From positions 64,501 through 128,500 of the forward strand of contig JACPYM010000091.1 in assembly GCA_016196035.1 (NCBI GenBank): DNA of 64,000 nt, in the 5' to 3' direction. The notes under the pieces were generated by a model that searched no databases, was not told where the DNA came from, and saw nothing but the letters and a program-made list of their open reading frames with translations. The DNA is from Acidobacteriota bacterium (GTDB taxonomy: Bacteria > Acidobacteriota > Blastocatellia > RBC074). Of the stretch, positions 33,447-43,957 are shown piece after piece. Positions within the stretch are counted from its first letter, which is position 1. Each line of letters opens with the position of its first letter. A program made the translations under genes and the position numbers.

Positions 33447-35351
33447 TTAGCGCCCATTCGAATCGAGGTACGTATAGCCGGTGTAATGCCGTTCGTACTC
33501 ATCGGTCAGCGTCAGCGCGGCGGTTTCGGTCAGTTGTCCTTTCTTGACTTGACGATTGAGCTGATTGCGAAAGTTCTCTTGCAAAAACTCTTTTTCGTAA
33601 CGGGCGAAGGTGAGCATGTCGCCGACCTGCGAACCCGCAATGACGCGATTGATGTGGTACTCACCATTTTTGTCCACAATGACGTGCGCTTCGTTGGTCG
33701 TGCCGAACAGGTTGTGAAAGTTGCCCATCACTTCCTGATAAGCGCCGACCAGCATCATCGCCAGATAATATGGCTCGCCCCGTTTCAGGTCGTGGACTTC
33801 GAGCACTTCTTTCACGTCGTGTAAGTCCACGAATTTATCCACCACACCGTCTGAATCGCAGGTAATGTCGCACAGCGTCGCGGTGTCGGTCGGCTGTTCG
33901 TTCAGCTTATGAATTGGGATGATCGGGAAAAGCTGATCAATCGCCCAATGGTCGGGTACGGAGCGGAAGACCGAAAAGTTACAGAGATATTTCGCCGAGA
34001 GCAATTTGCGCAGATCATCGAACTCTTCCGATTTCACCTGCACTTGCTTGGCGTAATTGTTCGCCCGGTCGCAAACCTCCCAGAACAAAACTTCACCTTT
34101 GGCCCGATCCTCCAACGAAATAAAACCCAGATCGAAGAGGGTGAATAACTCTTCTTTGTGTTCGAGCGCGTCGTGGTAATACTCCAGAAAATTCTTGGCC
34201 GTCATTGAGGTGTACAGGTCATAGAGTTCCTTGATGACCTGCGCCTCGTTGCCCGTGATCGTGATGGTATGAATGCCGTGCACCGTTTCGATCTCATCCA
34301 GGATGTTGGTGATGAGCATCGCGTGATACGCCACCAGCACGCGGCCCGATTCCGTAATCACATTCGGCTGCGGCACGTTCTCTTCCTCGCAGACGCCTTT
34401 GATCGTGTAAATCACGTCGTTGGCAAACTCCTGCAAGGTGTAATTCACCGACGATTCAAAACTGGTCTTGCTGCCGTCGTAATCCACCCCCGCGCCGCCG
34501 CCGACGTTCAGGTGATCAACGTCGTAACCCATCTTGCGAATCTTGGCGTAAACGCGAGCGGCCTCTTTGACGCCCGCCTTGACGCGCTTGATCTGCGTGA
34601 TTTGCGAACCGATGTGGAAGTGCAGCACGCGCAACATGTCCTGCATCCCGGCGTCGCGCAGCATCTTGATCGCCTGCAAAAGCTCCGTCGTCGTCAACCC
34701 GAATTTGGATTGTTCGCCACCAGACTTTTCCCAGCGTCCCGAACCGCGCGAATAGAGCCGCACGCGCATCCCGACCATCGGCTTGACCCCGGTTTCGAGC
34801 ACGCGGTCAATCACCTTGCCCAATTCGCTGAGCTTCTCGATCACGATGACAACGTTCTTGCCGAGTTTCGTCCCCACAAAGGCCAAGTCAATAAAATCGT
34901 CGTCTTTGAAACCATTGCAAACCAGCAAGGAATTGGGCGACTGCTCCAGCGCAATCGCGGCATAGAGTTCAGACTTGCTGCCCGCTTCCAATCCATAGTT
35001 GTATTTCGTCGCCTCTTCCAGGTAAGACTCGATCACCTGGCGGCGCTGATTGACCTTTAACGGGAAGACGGCCAGATGCTCACCCTTGTAATCGAACTCG
35101 CGCATCGCACCGCGGAACGATTGATTCATTTTGCGGACTTGGCTGGCAAAAATTTGCGGAAACCGGAGCAGGACAGGAAGTTTTATGCGCCGGGCGAGTA
35201 GATCGTCTACGACCTTTTTGACATCCACGCTGCGCGGATCACTCTCGACCGGATAGACGACTAAATTGCCTTTGGGATTGACATCGAAATAGCCCGCGCC
35301 CCAATTCTCGATGCCGTAGGTCTGCACTGCCTCAGCGATGGCCGATTTCAT
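33447..35351 (-). CDS. speA: Biosynthetic arginine decarboxylase SpeA
   Basis: 634 residues, typical of the SpeA family. Conserved segments: N-terminal YGIENWGAGYFDVNPKGNL, the PLP-lysine region AVFPLKVNQRRQVIE, YNYGLEAGSKSEL, LHFHIGSQI, LNVGGGAGVDYDGS, TESGRVLVAYHA and FSVFRSVPDHWAIDQLFPI. It decarboxylates arginine to agmatine, the entry step to putrescine and longer polyamines. A deoxyhypusine-synthase-like gene follows on the same strand after a 26-bp foldback. The ATG at 35349-35351 starts at the family N-terminus. Confidence 0.95.
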   Translation of the reverse strand: MKSAIAEAVQTYGIENWGAGYFDVNPKGNLVVYPVESDPRSVDVKKVVDDLLARRIKLPVLLRFPQIFASQVRKMNQSFRGAMREFDYKGEHLAVFPLKVNQRRQVIESYLEEATKYNYGLEAGSKSELYAAIALEQSPNSLLVCNGFKDDDFIDLAFVGTKLGKNVVIVIEKLSELGKVIDRVLETGVKPMVGMRVRLYSRGSGRWEKSGGEQSKFGLTTTELLQAIKMLRDAGMQDMLRVLHFHIGSQITQIKRVKAGVKEAARVYAKIRKMGYDVDHLNVGGGAGVDYDGSKTSFESSVNYTLQEFANDVIYTIKGVCEEENVPQPNVITESGRVLVAYHAMLITNILDEIETVHGIHTITITGNEAQVIKELYDLYTSMTAKNFLEYYHDALEHKEELFTLFDLGFISLEDRAKGEVLFWEVCDRANNYAKQVQVKSEEFDDLRKLLSAKYLCNFSVFRSVPDHWAIDQLFPIIPIHKLNEQPTDTATLCDITCDSDGVVDKFVDLHDVKEVLEVHDLKRGEPYYLAMMLVGAYQEVMGNFHNLFGTTNEAHVIVDKNGEYHINRVIAGSQVGDMLTFARYEKEFLQENFRNQLNRQVKKGQLTETAALTLTDEYERHYTGYTYLDSNGR

Positions 35352-35881
35352 CGTTACTTATTCGTTGACCTCCACAAGTGACAAATGCGGATTCCGCGCT
35401 GCCTGCGAGAGCACACTTGCAGGGTCAATACCAACGGCATGGCCTGTAAAATCAGACCATTGCAACTCATTCGCTCTCTGTCGCTGTTGGGAATCCGTCT
35501 TGCAAGGTGCGGACTCTAGCAGATAGGTTTGGCGACTGTCAAAAATTATTTTTGGCGGGGTTTTACACGGCTTTCTTGGTTCAAACATCGCGCTGGGACG
35601 CTGTTTTTCCTAGGCTTTGCGCCTGGCTCAAGGGCCATTGATGATGCGCTCCACGGGCGTTTGTTGCGCCACTGTGTTCGGCTTCCATGATTGAAGAAGT
35701 GGTCCCAGCGCAGTGGCGCTGAGCCGCCGCAGACGTTCGCACTAGCGGCGTGCAAAGGCTACCAGCCTACAGCGGCCCGTTTTATTTTTGGATGCAATCG
35801 CTCGCATCGCCGGACGACGCGCTGGACTCCCGAAGGTACGCTCGACGCAATCGCTTGTGCCGACTCTGACGGGCGGGAGTG
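35352..35881. other. Gene-free stretch between speA and the DGR template region
   Basis: About 530 bp upstream of speA with no convincing gene. A GCGCTGGGAC at 35589 and its complement GTCCCAGCGC at 35701 form a loose inverted pair. Open frames crossing it are extensions of the TR sequence and carry no family signature. The speA promoter should be here, but no clear -35/-10 pair was found. Confidence 0.5.
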
Positions 35882-36004
35882 CTGGCAGCCAGCACAACAC
35901 GAAAACCGATAACGAGGTTGCGGTTGCCGGGTTCGTTCCTATTACGATTGGCCGAACGGCAGTTCCTTCCATTGTTGTTCCACGAACCACCGCGCAGCAC
36001 CCGG
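35882..36004 (-). other. DGR template region (TR)
   Basis: 123 bp, aligned without gaps to 37643-37765 (constant offset 1761). Read on the minus strand it would encode [20 protein letters not shown]..., with AAC/AAT (Asn) codons at every site where the target protein varies; there are 25 adenines. All eight differences from VR are at these adenines. At the 3' side one extra mismatch (TR C, VR G on the minus strand, at 35881/37642) falls in a GC-rich tail and may distinguish IMH* from IMH. TR begins 17 bp after the RT gene and should be transcribed with it as the mutagenic RNA template. Confidence 0.95.
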
Positions 36005-36021
36005 AGGTGGCGTCACCCTCT

Positions 36022-37080
36022 TCAGCAACTCGTAAAAGCGAGCTCACTGAATACTCGTTCGCGCATCCGCCAGGTATCGGCGTGGGCCAGATGCGCAATC
36101 CAACTGCCGATGCGCTGCGTCAATTCCGCCAGCGAAAGCTGCCCGGCTTGAAAAGCGGTTTGCAGTCCGCGCAAGCGGCGGCGCGCCCGGCGTAAGTTCT
36201 CATTGCGGATGGTGAGATGATCAGCCAGTACGCGAAAGCCGACAAAGTTGGCCCCGTGGCGCGTCTCGAACAGTTGGCTTTTGACCGGATGAATGCACAA
36301 GCGCAACTGCGCCAGATAATCTTCCAACGCCCAGCGCGCCGCCGCGAGTTGCGCATGGTCGTCGCCGAAGAGCGCGAAATCATCCACGTAGCGCACATAC
36401 TTGCCGATGCCCAAATTCTGCTTCACGAAATGATCCAGGCCGCTCAGATAAACGTTGGCAAAGAACTGGCTGGTCAGATTGCCGATGGGCAGGCCGCGCC
36501 GCCGTTCGTAGGGCGTCCAAAGCGCGTCACCGGGAAAGTAATCGTGGACGGCGGGTTGTGCGTTGCTGGCGTCAATGATGGTGTCAATTAGCCAGAGCGT
36601 GGCGGCGCATTTGATTTTGCGCCGCAGGAGCGTCTTCAAAATTTCGTGGTCAATGCTGGGGAAGTATTGCCGGATGTCGCATTGCAACACGTAGCGGCTG
36701 GAGCGCGCGAATTCGGTAAAGCGCCGCAACGCGCGATGCGTGCCGAAACCGGTGCGGTTGGCGTATGAATCACGAATCATCGTGCGCTCGAAGATGGGCG
36801 CAATCACCTGGCATAAGGCGTGATGCACCACGCGGTCGCGGTAAGGCGCGGCGGAAATCAGCCGCTGTTTGGGCACGACAATCTCGAAGGTTCGGTACGG
36901 ACCGGGCCGGTAAGTGCGACTGTCGAGTGCTGCCTGCAACTGCAACAACTCCTCCGCCAGCCGATCGTTGAAACGCAGCACATTCGCGCGGTAACGCTTA
37001 CCGCGTTGCGCCTGTTGGGTGGCGTCCAGCAGGTTGCCGAAATCAATCACCTGCGGCCACAAATTGCCGTGTCGTTTCAT
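36022..37080 (-). CDS. DGR reverse transcriptase
   Basis: 352 residues. RT motifs: [12 protein letters not shown] with catalytic Asp135, [17 protein letters not shown] (197-212) and [13 protein letters not shown] with the catalytic Y-V-D-D (231-234), then FVGFRVL and a short thumb with RRRLRGLQ. The IGNLTSQ form of motif 4 (rather than QGxxxSP of group II intron RTs) together with LDHFVKQ is diagnostic of diversity-generating retroelements. No maturase or HNH domain is present. It copies TR RNA with adenine misincorporation to give mutated cDNA. Neighbours are TR directly downstream and avd upstream, separated from it by a palindrome. No ribosome site is obvious before the ATG. Confidence 0.95.
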   Translation of the reverse strand: MKRHGNLWPQVIDFGNLLDATQQAQRGKRYRANVLRFNDRLAEELLQLQAALDSRTYRPGPYRTFEIVVPKQRLISAAPYRDRVVHHALCQVIAPIFERTMIRDSYANRTGFGTHRALRRFTEFARSSRYVLQCDIRQYFPSIDHEILKTLLRRKIKCAATLWLIDTIIDASNAQPAVHDYFPGDALWTPYERRRGLPIGNLTSQFFANVYLSGLDHFVKQNLGIGKYVRYVDDFALFGDDHAQLAAARWALEDYLAQLRLCIHPVKSQLFETRHGANFVGFRVLADHLTIRNENLRRARRRLRGLQTAFQAGQLSLAELTQRIGSWIAHLAHADTWRMRERVFSELAFTSC

Positions 37081-37098
37081 GGGTTTCTTTGGTACTCC

Positions 37099-37204
37099 GG
37101 TACGGAACAGGGAGCGTGAGCGACCTGAGCCTTGCGGAGGTGCTTACTGGCCGAAGCTCAGGTCGCTCACGCTCCCCGTTCCGTACCTGCGGGTTCCGTA
37201 CCGG
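37099..37204. repeat. Inverted repeat between avd and RT genes
   Basis: GGTACGGAACAGGGAGCGTG... (37099-37130) pairs, with one mismatch, with the complement at 37156-37187; an extra GGTTCCGTACCGG follows at 37192-37204. The right arm is translated as the last residues of Avd (GTEPAGTERGA) and carries its stop codon. Confidence 0.85.
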
Positions 37205-37559
37205 CGATTTGTTGTTTGATCCAACTGCCAAGACTTATGCCCACCGCATTGATGAGTTTTGAGACGTGCTGATATTGCCCGCCGTCTATCAATTTGAACG
37301 AGACCAGCAAGCGCGCCTGTTGCCGCAACAGTTCCAGCCGCAGGTTGCTGGCTTCCAGTTGCTCGCGTTTTTGCCGGGCATAGCGCGCGCGAATCAACTC
37401 TTCCAGCAATTCATACAGGCTGGTGATGATGCGTTCGCCCAATGTGAACCGGTGATCGCGCGGCAACCGATTCAGTAAGGGTACATACCACAGAATCAAC
37501 TCGCGCGTCTGCTCGATGATGGGCAATTCGCCCGGTGGCGGCTTTTTATTTTTATGCAT
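37167..37559 (-). CDS. DGR accessory protein Avd-like (helical bundle)
   Basis: 130 residues, all predicted helical: PIIEQTRELILWYVPLLNRLP, then RDHRFTLGERIITSLYELLEEL (the FTLGERI signature of Avd and four-helix-bundle proteins), RARYARQKREQLEASNLRLE and LLVSFKLIDGGQYQHVSKLINAVG. Avd is a pentameric basic barrel that binds the RT and TR RNA and is needed for mutagenic cDNA synthesis. The chain is rich in Arg/Lys as expected. The last 11 residues come from a palindromic repeat arm. It lies between the target gene and RT, all on the minus strand. Confidence 0.88.
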   Translation of the reverse strand: MHKNKKPPPGELPIIEQTRELILWYVPLLNRLPRDHRFTLGERIITSLYELLEELIRARYARQKREQLEASNLRLELLRQQARLLVSFKLIDGGQYQHVSKLINAVGISLGSWIKQQIAGTEPAGTERGA

Positions 37560-37579
37560 GGTTCAAATCAAGAAAATTC

Positions 37580-37598
37580 ATGTGCGCTGCGCGCACAT
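37580..37598. other. GC-rich hairpin downstream of VR (putative retrohoming cruciform)
   Basis: ATGTGCGC-TGC-GCGCACAT, a perfect 8-bp stem with a 3-nt loop, about 45 bp beyond the 3' end of VR and 20 bp before the avd start. In other DGRs a similar hairpin just after VR boosts retrohoming, so the same use is inferred here. Confidence 0.65.
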
Positions 37599-37632
37599 TG
37601 TAAAAGCGTAAGAAGGGTAAGAGCGCAGAGGG

Positions 37633-39522
<1,890 letters not shown>

Positions 39523-39569
39523 AAGCAGCGAGGTATTGGGAAGACAGAGTGATTGTGCGGACGTGCAAG

Positions 39570-39598
39570 GTTATACCAGACTTTGGCCGAAATGGCAG
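39570..39598 (-). promoter_or_regulatory. Probable promoter of the receptor kinase/DGR operon
   Basis: On the minus strand CTGCCA (39598-39593), a 17-bp spacer and TATAAC (39575-39570) preceded by TGG resemble a sigma-70 promoter with an extended -10. The predicted start is about 40 nt upstream of the kinase ATG. Confidence 0.5.
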
Positions 39599-39704
39599 TC
39601 TAGGCGCACACACCGCACCCATCTTGCCTGATCTTGCAGATGCCCTTATGATCCCCTTTAGTCTGGCGCTGATGGCCGAACAATGAATCAACAGGAGCAC
39701 GCTT

Positions 39705-40016
39705 ATGTCAAATCGGGTTGAGACAAATGAGGCCAATCAACTGCTTGCCGTGCCCTGCTTAAATGCCTTGCCAGCCAGTCTGCCGGGCGGCGGGGCGTTT
39801 GAGTTGGTGCTTGAGCAAAAAGTGCCGATCCTGCGTGCCACTGAAGCCGTGCACGCGCGGGTGGAAGAACTCCTGGCAAAAAATCGTGCCGGCAATCTCA
39901 CTGAGGCTGAGACGCTCGAGTTAGACCAATACGAAGAACTGGATGATTATTTGAGCCTGCACAATCGGTTGACGCGCAACCTTTTCCTCGCACAACAGGA
40001 TAGTCTCAGTGGCTGA
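39705..40016 (+). CDS. Small protein paired with an HNH nuclease gene
   Basis: 103 residues, AGGAGC ribosome site before ATG 39705. Mostly helical and acidic, with VPILRATEAVHARVEELLAKN and AGNLTEAETLELDQYEELDDYL. No DNA-binding motif is obvious. Its stop overlaps the GTG start of the HNH gene (40009), so the two are translationally coupled. The same pairing of a short acidic protein with an HNH nuclease recurs in cyanobacteria and related genomes, which suggests a functional two-gene module. The function is not established. Confidence 0.7.
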   Translation: MSNRVETNEANQLLAVPCLNALPASLPGGGAFELVLEQKVPILRATEAVHARVEELLAKNRAGNLTEAETLELDQYEELDDYLSLHNRLTRNLFLAQQDSLSG

Positions 40017-40513
40017 GAAAATTCCTGCCCCAATCCAAGCGGACGTGCGCCAGCGCGCCAATCATCTTTGCGAGTGCGGACGTGCGCCAGCGCGCCAATC
40101 ATCTTTGCGAGTACTGCCACGCGGACGAACACTGGCAATGGGATCGCTTCTTCATTGACCACGTCTTCCCAAAAAGCCGCGGGCCAAAAGCCGCAGGCGG
40201 CGCAGGTTACGCTTTGCAAAACCTGGCACTGGCTTGCCGCCACTGCAATCGCCGCAAATCCGACAAGCTGTTTGCCATTGACCCTGCCACCGGCCAGCTT
40301 GCGCCGCTGTTCAATCCACGGGAACAACAATGGGCGGAGCATTTCACCTGGACGGCGGATGGCTTGCGCATCGTGCCGCTCACCGCCACGGGACGCGCGA
40401 CTGCGGCCTTACTGGATTTCAACCGGGCGCGCGCCTTGCGAATTCGCGCGGCAGATGTGGCTGTCAAGCGCCATCCGCCCGCCGACGACCCAACTCAAAC
40501 CACAGAGTCCTGA
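40009..40513 (+). pseudogene. HNH endonuclease frameshifted by a 37-bp tandem duplication
   Basis: From GTG 40009 the frame reads VAEKIPAPIQADVRQRANHL and CE. Then an exact second copy of the preceding 37 bp shifts the phase. The rest of the gene is in another frame: RQRANHLCEYCHADEHW, the HNH core DRFFIDHVFPKS...NLALACRHCNRRKSD and a tail to 40513. A GTG at 40082 inside the second copy could restart translation and give 143 residues with an intact HNH core. The gene is thus either broken or expressed from the inner start. It overlaps the convergent CDF gene by 19 bp. Confidence 0.85.
40039..40112. repeat. Perfect 37-bp tandem duplication
   Basis: 40039-40075 and 40076-40112 are identical (GCGGACGTGCGCCAGCGCGC ... 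TTTGCGAGT). 37 is not a multiple of three, so copy number switches the HNH reading frame. Confidence 0.97.
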
Positions 40514-41415
40514 TCCGGCAGATGCGTCGCCAACGGCTCGACGTGAATCGTCGCCACCACCTTGCCAAACTCCTGCTCCAACCGCTGTTCAACCTCTTCG
40601 GTAATCGCGTGGGCTGAGATGTGGTCGCGGCCCTCTTCATCATCAATGTGCAAATGCATCTCGATAAAAATTTCGCCGCCGTAGGTGCGCGAGCGAATGT
40701 CGTGCACCGAATGGACGCCGGCGACGGCTTCGGCAATCGCGGCGATGCGTTGGGCCGGGACGGGTGCGGCGTCCACCAATACGGGGACGGTGGCTTTGAA
40801 AATCTGATAACCGCTGGCCGCGATCATCACCGCGACGCCCAGCGAGACAAGCGGGTCGAACCAGACATAGCCGAGCTTGACCAGGAACAAGCCCGCCAGC
40901 ACCGAACAACTGACTAGCACATCGCTGCGTGTGTGCGTGGCATCAGCGATCAAAAAAGCGCTTTGCAAGCGTTCGCCTTCGCGGCGCTCGTATACGGTCA
41001 CAAAGATGTTGATGAGAATCGTGACGACGACTGTGCTGATGGTCAGGGCGGTGATTTCCGGTTTGGGCGCGTCGGCGGCGAGCAGGCGTTGAATGGCGCT
41101 CAGGGCCAGTTGGTAGCAAGTGATGAAGAGAAACCCGGCGATGCAAAAGGCCGCGAGCGTTTCAAATTTGGCGTGGCCGTAAGGGTGCTCTTCGTCCGGT
41201 TCGGCCATCGCATATTTCATCACCACCAGCCCGACGATATTGTTGAGTGAATCCACGGATGAATGAACCGCATCGCTGATGACGCTCAAGCTGTCGGCCA
41301 GTAAACCAGCAATTAATTTGCCGATCACGACGGCCACGTTCAGCCCAAAGGTCAGCCAGAGCACGCGCCGCACGCCCGCCTGATAAACCGCTTTGTCCAT
41401 TTTGAGGTTGCTCAT
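40495..41415 (-). CDS. Cation diffusion facilitator (CDF) family transporter
   Basis: 306 residues. Six membrane helices in about 15-215: helix 2 with DAVHSSVDSLNN and helix 5 with IADATHTRSDVLVS, the paired HxxxD metal sites of Zn/Co/Fe exporters. A C-terminal cytoplasmic ferredoxin-like domain (about 220-306) contains VHSVHDIRSRTYGGEIFIEMHLHID. It exports divalent metal ions in exchange for protons; the metal cannot be told from these motifs. It starts 18 bp after queE on the same strand and ends overlapping the HNH remnant on the opposite strand. Confidence 0.92.
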   Translation of the reverse strand: MSNLKMDKAVYQAGVRRVLWLTFGLNVAVVIGKLIAGLLADSLSVISDAVHSSVDSLNNIVGLVVMKYAMAEPDEEHPYGHAKFETLAAFCIAGFLFITCYQLALSAIQRLLAADAPKPEITALTISTVVVTILINIFVTVYERREGERLQSAFLIADATHTRSDVLVSCSVLAGLFLVKLGYVWFDPLVSLGVAVMIAASGYQIFKATVPVLVDAAPVPAQRIAAIAEAVAGVHSVHDIRSRTYGGEIFIEMHLHIDDEEGRDHISAHAITEEVEQRLEQEFGKVVATIHVEPLATHLPDQDSVV

Positions 41416-41433
41416 TTGCTTTACGGCCCTGCC

Positions 41434-42063
41434 TTATGGAATGCCGATCAGTTTGTGTGTCTGCAAGCTCAGCCGCCACTGCGGATGGGCCAAACAATAC
41501 TGCGTCGCCAGTTGCGTATTCAGTTCGCGCGCTGGCCCGTCCATCGGCTGCAAGAAAAAATATTGAAACGCCAAGTGCGCAAAGCGTTCCGGCGCTGCGC
41601 CCGCTTGCGGAAAGACGAGCTTGAGTTCGTTGCCGCTTTTCAAAACCAACTCCGCGCCCGCCTTTGGACTCACGCAAACCCAGTCAATCCCTTGCGGCGG
41701 CAATTGTGTCCCATTGGTTTCGATGGCGATGGCAAAGCCGCGCGCGTACAAGGCAGCCACTAAAGGGTCATCCAGTTGCAACAATGGTTCACCGCCCGTG
41801 CAAACAACCAGCGGCTGTCCACCGCCCGGCCAGCGCGCTGCAACAGCATCGGCCAATGCTGCCGCCGTTTCAAACTTACCGCCGCCAGGGCCATCGGTGC
41901 CAAAAAAATCGGTGTCGCAAAACTGGCAGACCGCTGTGGCGCGATCCGCTTCCCTACCCGACCAGAGGTTGCAACCGGCAAAGCGACAAAAGACGGCGGC
42001 GCGCCCGGCCTGTGCGCCTTCGCCCTGCAAGGTGTAATAAATCTCTTTGACCGTATAACTCAT
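41434..42063 (-). CDS. queE: 7-carboxy-7-deazaguanine synthase QueE
   Basis: 209 residues. The radical-SAM segment has the QueE-specific wide spacing: [12 protein letters not shown]...[11 protein letters not shown], giving C-x14-C-x2-C, with YYTLQGEG in front. [11 protein letters not shown] and [23 protein letters not shown] follow. QueE converts 6-carboxytetrahydropterin to 7-carboxy-7-deazaguanine for queuosine/preQ0. It overlaps queC by 4 bp (ATGA), and the two act in consecutive steps. The other pathway genes (queD, folE) are not in the window. Confidence 0.93.
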   Translation of the reverse strand: MSYTVKEIYYTLQGEGAQAGRAAVFCRFAGCNLWSGREADRATAVCQFCDTDFFGTDGPGGGKFETAAALADAVAARWPGGGQPLVVCTGGEPLLQLDDPLVAALYARGFAIAIETNGTQLPPQGIDWVCVSPKAGAELVLKSGNELKLVFPQAGAAPERFAHLAFQYFFLQPMDGPARELNTQLATQYCLAHPQWRLSLQTHKLIGIP

Positions 42064-42755
42064 CTTGTCGCGTACCGCACCGGATCAACCGCGCCCGCTT
42101 CGGCGAAACCTTTCAAGCGCAGCAAACACGAATCGCATTGCCCGCAAGCGATGCCCTCCGGCGTCGGGTCATAACACGAATGCGTCAGCGCGTAATCCAC
42201 ATCCAGCGCCAGCCCGCGCTGGATGATTTGCGCCTTGCTCAATTCGATCAGCGGCGTATGGATTTTCAGGCGCTGCGTGCCTTCCACACCTGCCTTGGTC
42301 GCCAGATTCGCCATCTGTTCAAACGCGGCGATGTATTCGGGCCGGCAGTCGGGATAGCCGGAATAATCGAGCGCATTGACGCCGATGAAAATGTCGTTGG
42401 CCCAGCGCGTTTCGGCATAGGCCAGCGCAAAGGACAGAAAGACCGTATTGCGCGCGGGCACATAGGTCACCGGAATGTCGTGCGACATTTCGTCCAGCGA
42501 ACGCTGCTTCGGCACGGCGATGTCCGCCGTCAACGCCGAACCACCAAACACGCGCAGGTCAATCTCCGCCACCACGTGTTCGGCGACTTGAAAGTGCGCG
42601 GCCACGCGGCGCGCGGCCTCCAATTCGACCGCGTGGCGCTGACCATAGCGGAAGCTCAAGGCGTGCACGGTAAAACCGGCCTCGCGTGCCAGCGCCAGCA
42701 CCGTGGCCGAATCCAGGCCGCCACTCAGCAGCACAATTGCTCTTTTGGCATTCAT
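42060..42755 (-). CDS. queC: 7-cyano-7-deazaguanine synthase QueC
   Basis: 231 residues. The ATP-PPi-loop motif [15 protein letters not shown] lies near the N-terminus, with [48 protein letters not shown] and the zinc-binding C-terminal cluster [21 protein letters not shown]. It makes preQ0 from 7-carboxy-7-deazaguanine and ammonia. GAAAGGGA lies upstream of the ATG. No preQ1 riboswitch was recognised in the 180-bp upstream region. Confidence 0.95.
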   Translation of the reverse strand: MNAKRAIVLLSGGLDSATVLALAREAGFTVHALSFRYGQRHAVELEAARRVAAHFQVAEHVVAEIDLRVFGGSALTADIAVPKQRSLDEMSHDIPVTYVPARNTVFLSFALAYAETRWANDIFIGVNALDYSGYPDCRPEYIAAFEQMANLATKAGVEGTQRLKIHTPLIELSKAQIIQRGLALDVDYALTHSCYDPTPEGIACGQCDSCLLRLKGFAEAGAVDPVRYATR

Positions 42756-42934
42756 TCTGATTTGATCCCTTTCGGTGCGTCCATCCTAAGTTACAGTTCG
42801 CAACCGATTCAAGCGCCCCCTGCCGCTCGCTGGCCCCAGATGCGGCGGGCCTGTTGCCGCTCAAGACGTTTGCTGGTATAAACCTGCTGTCCTCCCCGTA
42901 TCAACAATCGTTTTCAGCACAAATAAAAACCGTC

Positions 42935-43951
42935 ATGCAAAGCGATCAAGTCACCCGATACCTGTTGGGACAATTGCCGGAAAGTGAAATTCAACGCCTC
43001 AATCTGTTGCGCGAGACGGACGAGAACTTTCGTCAGCGCGTCACCATCGTCGAAGACGACCTGATTGACTGCTTCACCAAAGGCCAACTCCAAGGCGAAG
43101 ATTTGATGCGGTTCCGCCGCTATTTCCTGGCTTCCGCCGCCAATCGCGAGCGCGTCAAGGTGGCGCAAGGCTTCCTGGATGACCTGCGCGCCACGCAATT
43201 GGATGCCCCGCCCACCTGGTGGGAACGCGCCGTACCGGTCACGTTCAAAACCTCGCTCGAAGATTTCTGGCAACGCGCCGGACAGGACTTTTGGGCCACC
43301 GTGCGCGAACCGTTGCTCATCGGGTTGCGCGGCGTCGGGCTGCTGCTTTTTGTCTGGTGCCTCTATCTGGCCTTTGATCTGGTGCGCTTACGCAATCGTG
43401 TGGCTGAATTACAGGCCAACGAAGAGATCACCCAACCCGCCGTGCCGCGCACCGTGCCAGCCACAGCGCCCGCGCCCACCAACAACCAATTGGCCCAGCA
43501 AATAGATCAATCGCGGGAAAAACTTGGACAACTCAAGGCCGCGATCAATACCGAACCAACCGCTGAGCCAGCGACTTCCCCGCTGGCCGTCAATGCCGCC
43601 GAATTACAGGCGGCCTCGTTCAATCTGCGCCCGGCAGCGCGCGGAGCCGAAGGCGTACCGGAACTCGCCGTCACCCCGGCCACCGAGGATGTCGCCTTTC
43701 AACTCGAACTGGGCCGCGATGAGCGCGCCAGTTACCGGGCCGAACTGCGCGCCCAACCGGATGGCTTGCGCCTCTGGCAAAGCGGCACACTCAAAGCCCG
43801 CGCCAAAGATTATGGCAATAAAGTGCTCGAAGTCCGCGTGCCCGCCGCCTTGCTCAAATCGCGCGCCTACACGCTGAAAGTTTACGGCACCAACAATAAC
43901 GGCAGTTCCGAAGAAGCCCTCAATTATTCATTTCGCATCAACAAGCCTTAA
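42935..43951 (+). CDS. Anti-sigma-like single-pass membrane protein
   Basis: 338 residues from ATG 42935. The N-terminal helical domain (VTRYLLGQLPESEIQRLN...VEDDLIDCFTKGQLQGEDLMRF) resembles the cytoplasmic part of anti-sigma factors common in Acidobacteriota, but the zinc-binding HxxxCxxC is absent. A membrane helix lies at about 128-147 (LLIGLRGVGLLLFVWCLYLA), then a coiled coil (RNRVAELQAN) and a beta-rich extracytoplasmic domain (about 210-336) ending YTLKVYGTNNNGSSEEALNYS. No sigma factor gene is adjacent. The anti-sigma reading is tentative. The start is chosen at the conserved helix. Confidence 0.65.
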   Translation: MQSDQVTRYLLGQLPESEIQRLNLLRETDENFRQRVTIVEDDLIDCFTKGQLQGEDLMRFRRYFLASAANRERVKVAQGFLDDLRATQLDAPPTWWERAVPVTFKTSLEDFWQRAGQDFWATVREPLLIGLRGVGLLLFVWCLYLAFDLVRLRNRVAELQANEEITQPAVPRTVPATAPAPTNNQLAQQIDQSREKLGQLKAAINTEPTAEPATSPLAVNAAELQAASFNLRPAARGAEGVPELAVTPATEDVAFQLELGRDERASYRAELRAQPDGLRLWQSGTLKARAKDYGNKVLEVRVPAALLKSRAYTLKVYGTNNNGSSEEALNYSFRINKP

Positions 43952-43957
43952 CTTGCT

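Noticed and set aside
35546-36195. Several open frames over TR and the adjacent spacer
   Set aside because: They are readings of the DGR template and carry no start or domain; TR is a non-coding template.
36022-37080. Reverse transcriptase as a group II intron or retron
   Set aside because: No maturase or endonuclease domain, no intron domain V/VI-like structure was noticed, motif 4 is IGNLTSQ, and TR, VR and Avd are present.
42756-42934. Possible preQ1 riboswitch upstream of queC
   Set aside because: No aptamer-like hairpin with an A-rich tail could be recognised in the leader on the minus strand.
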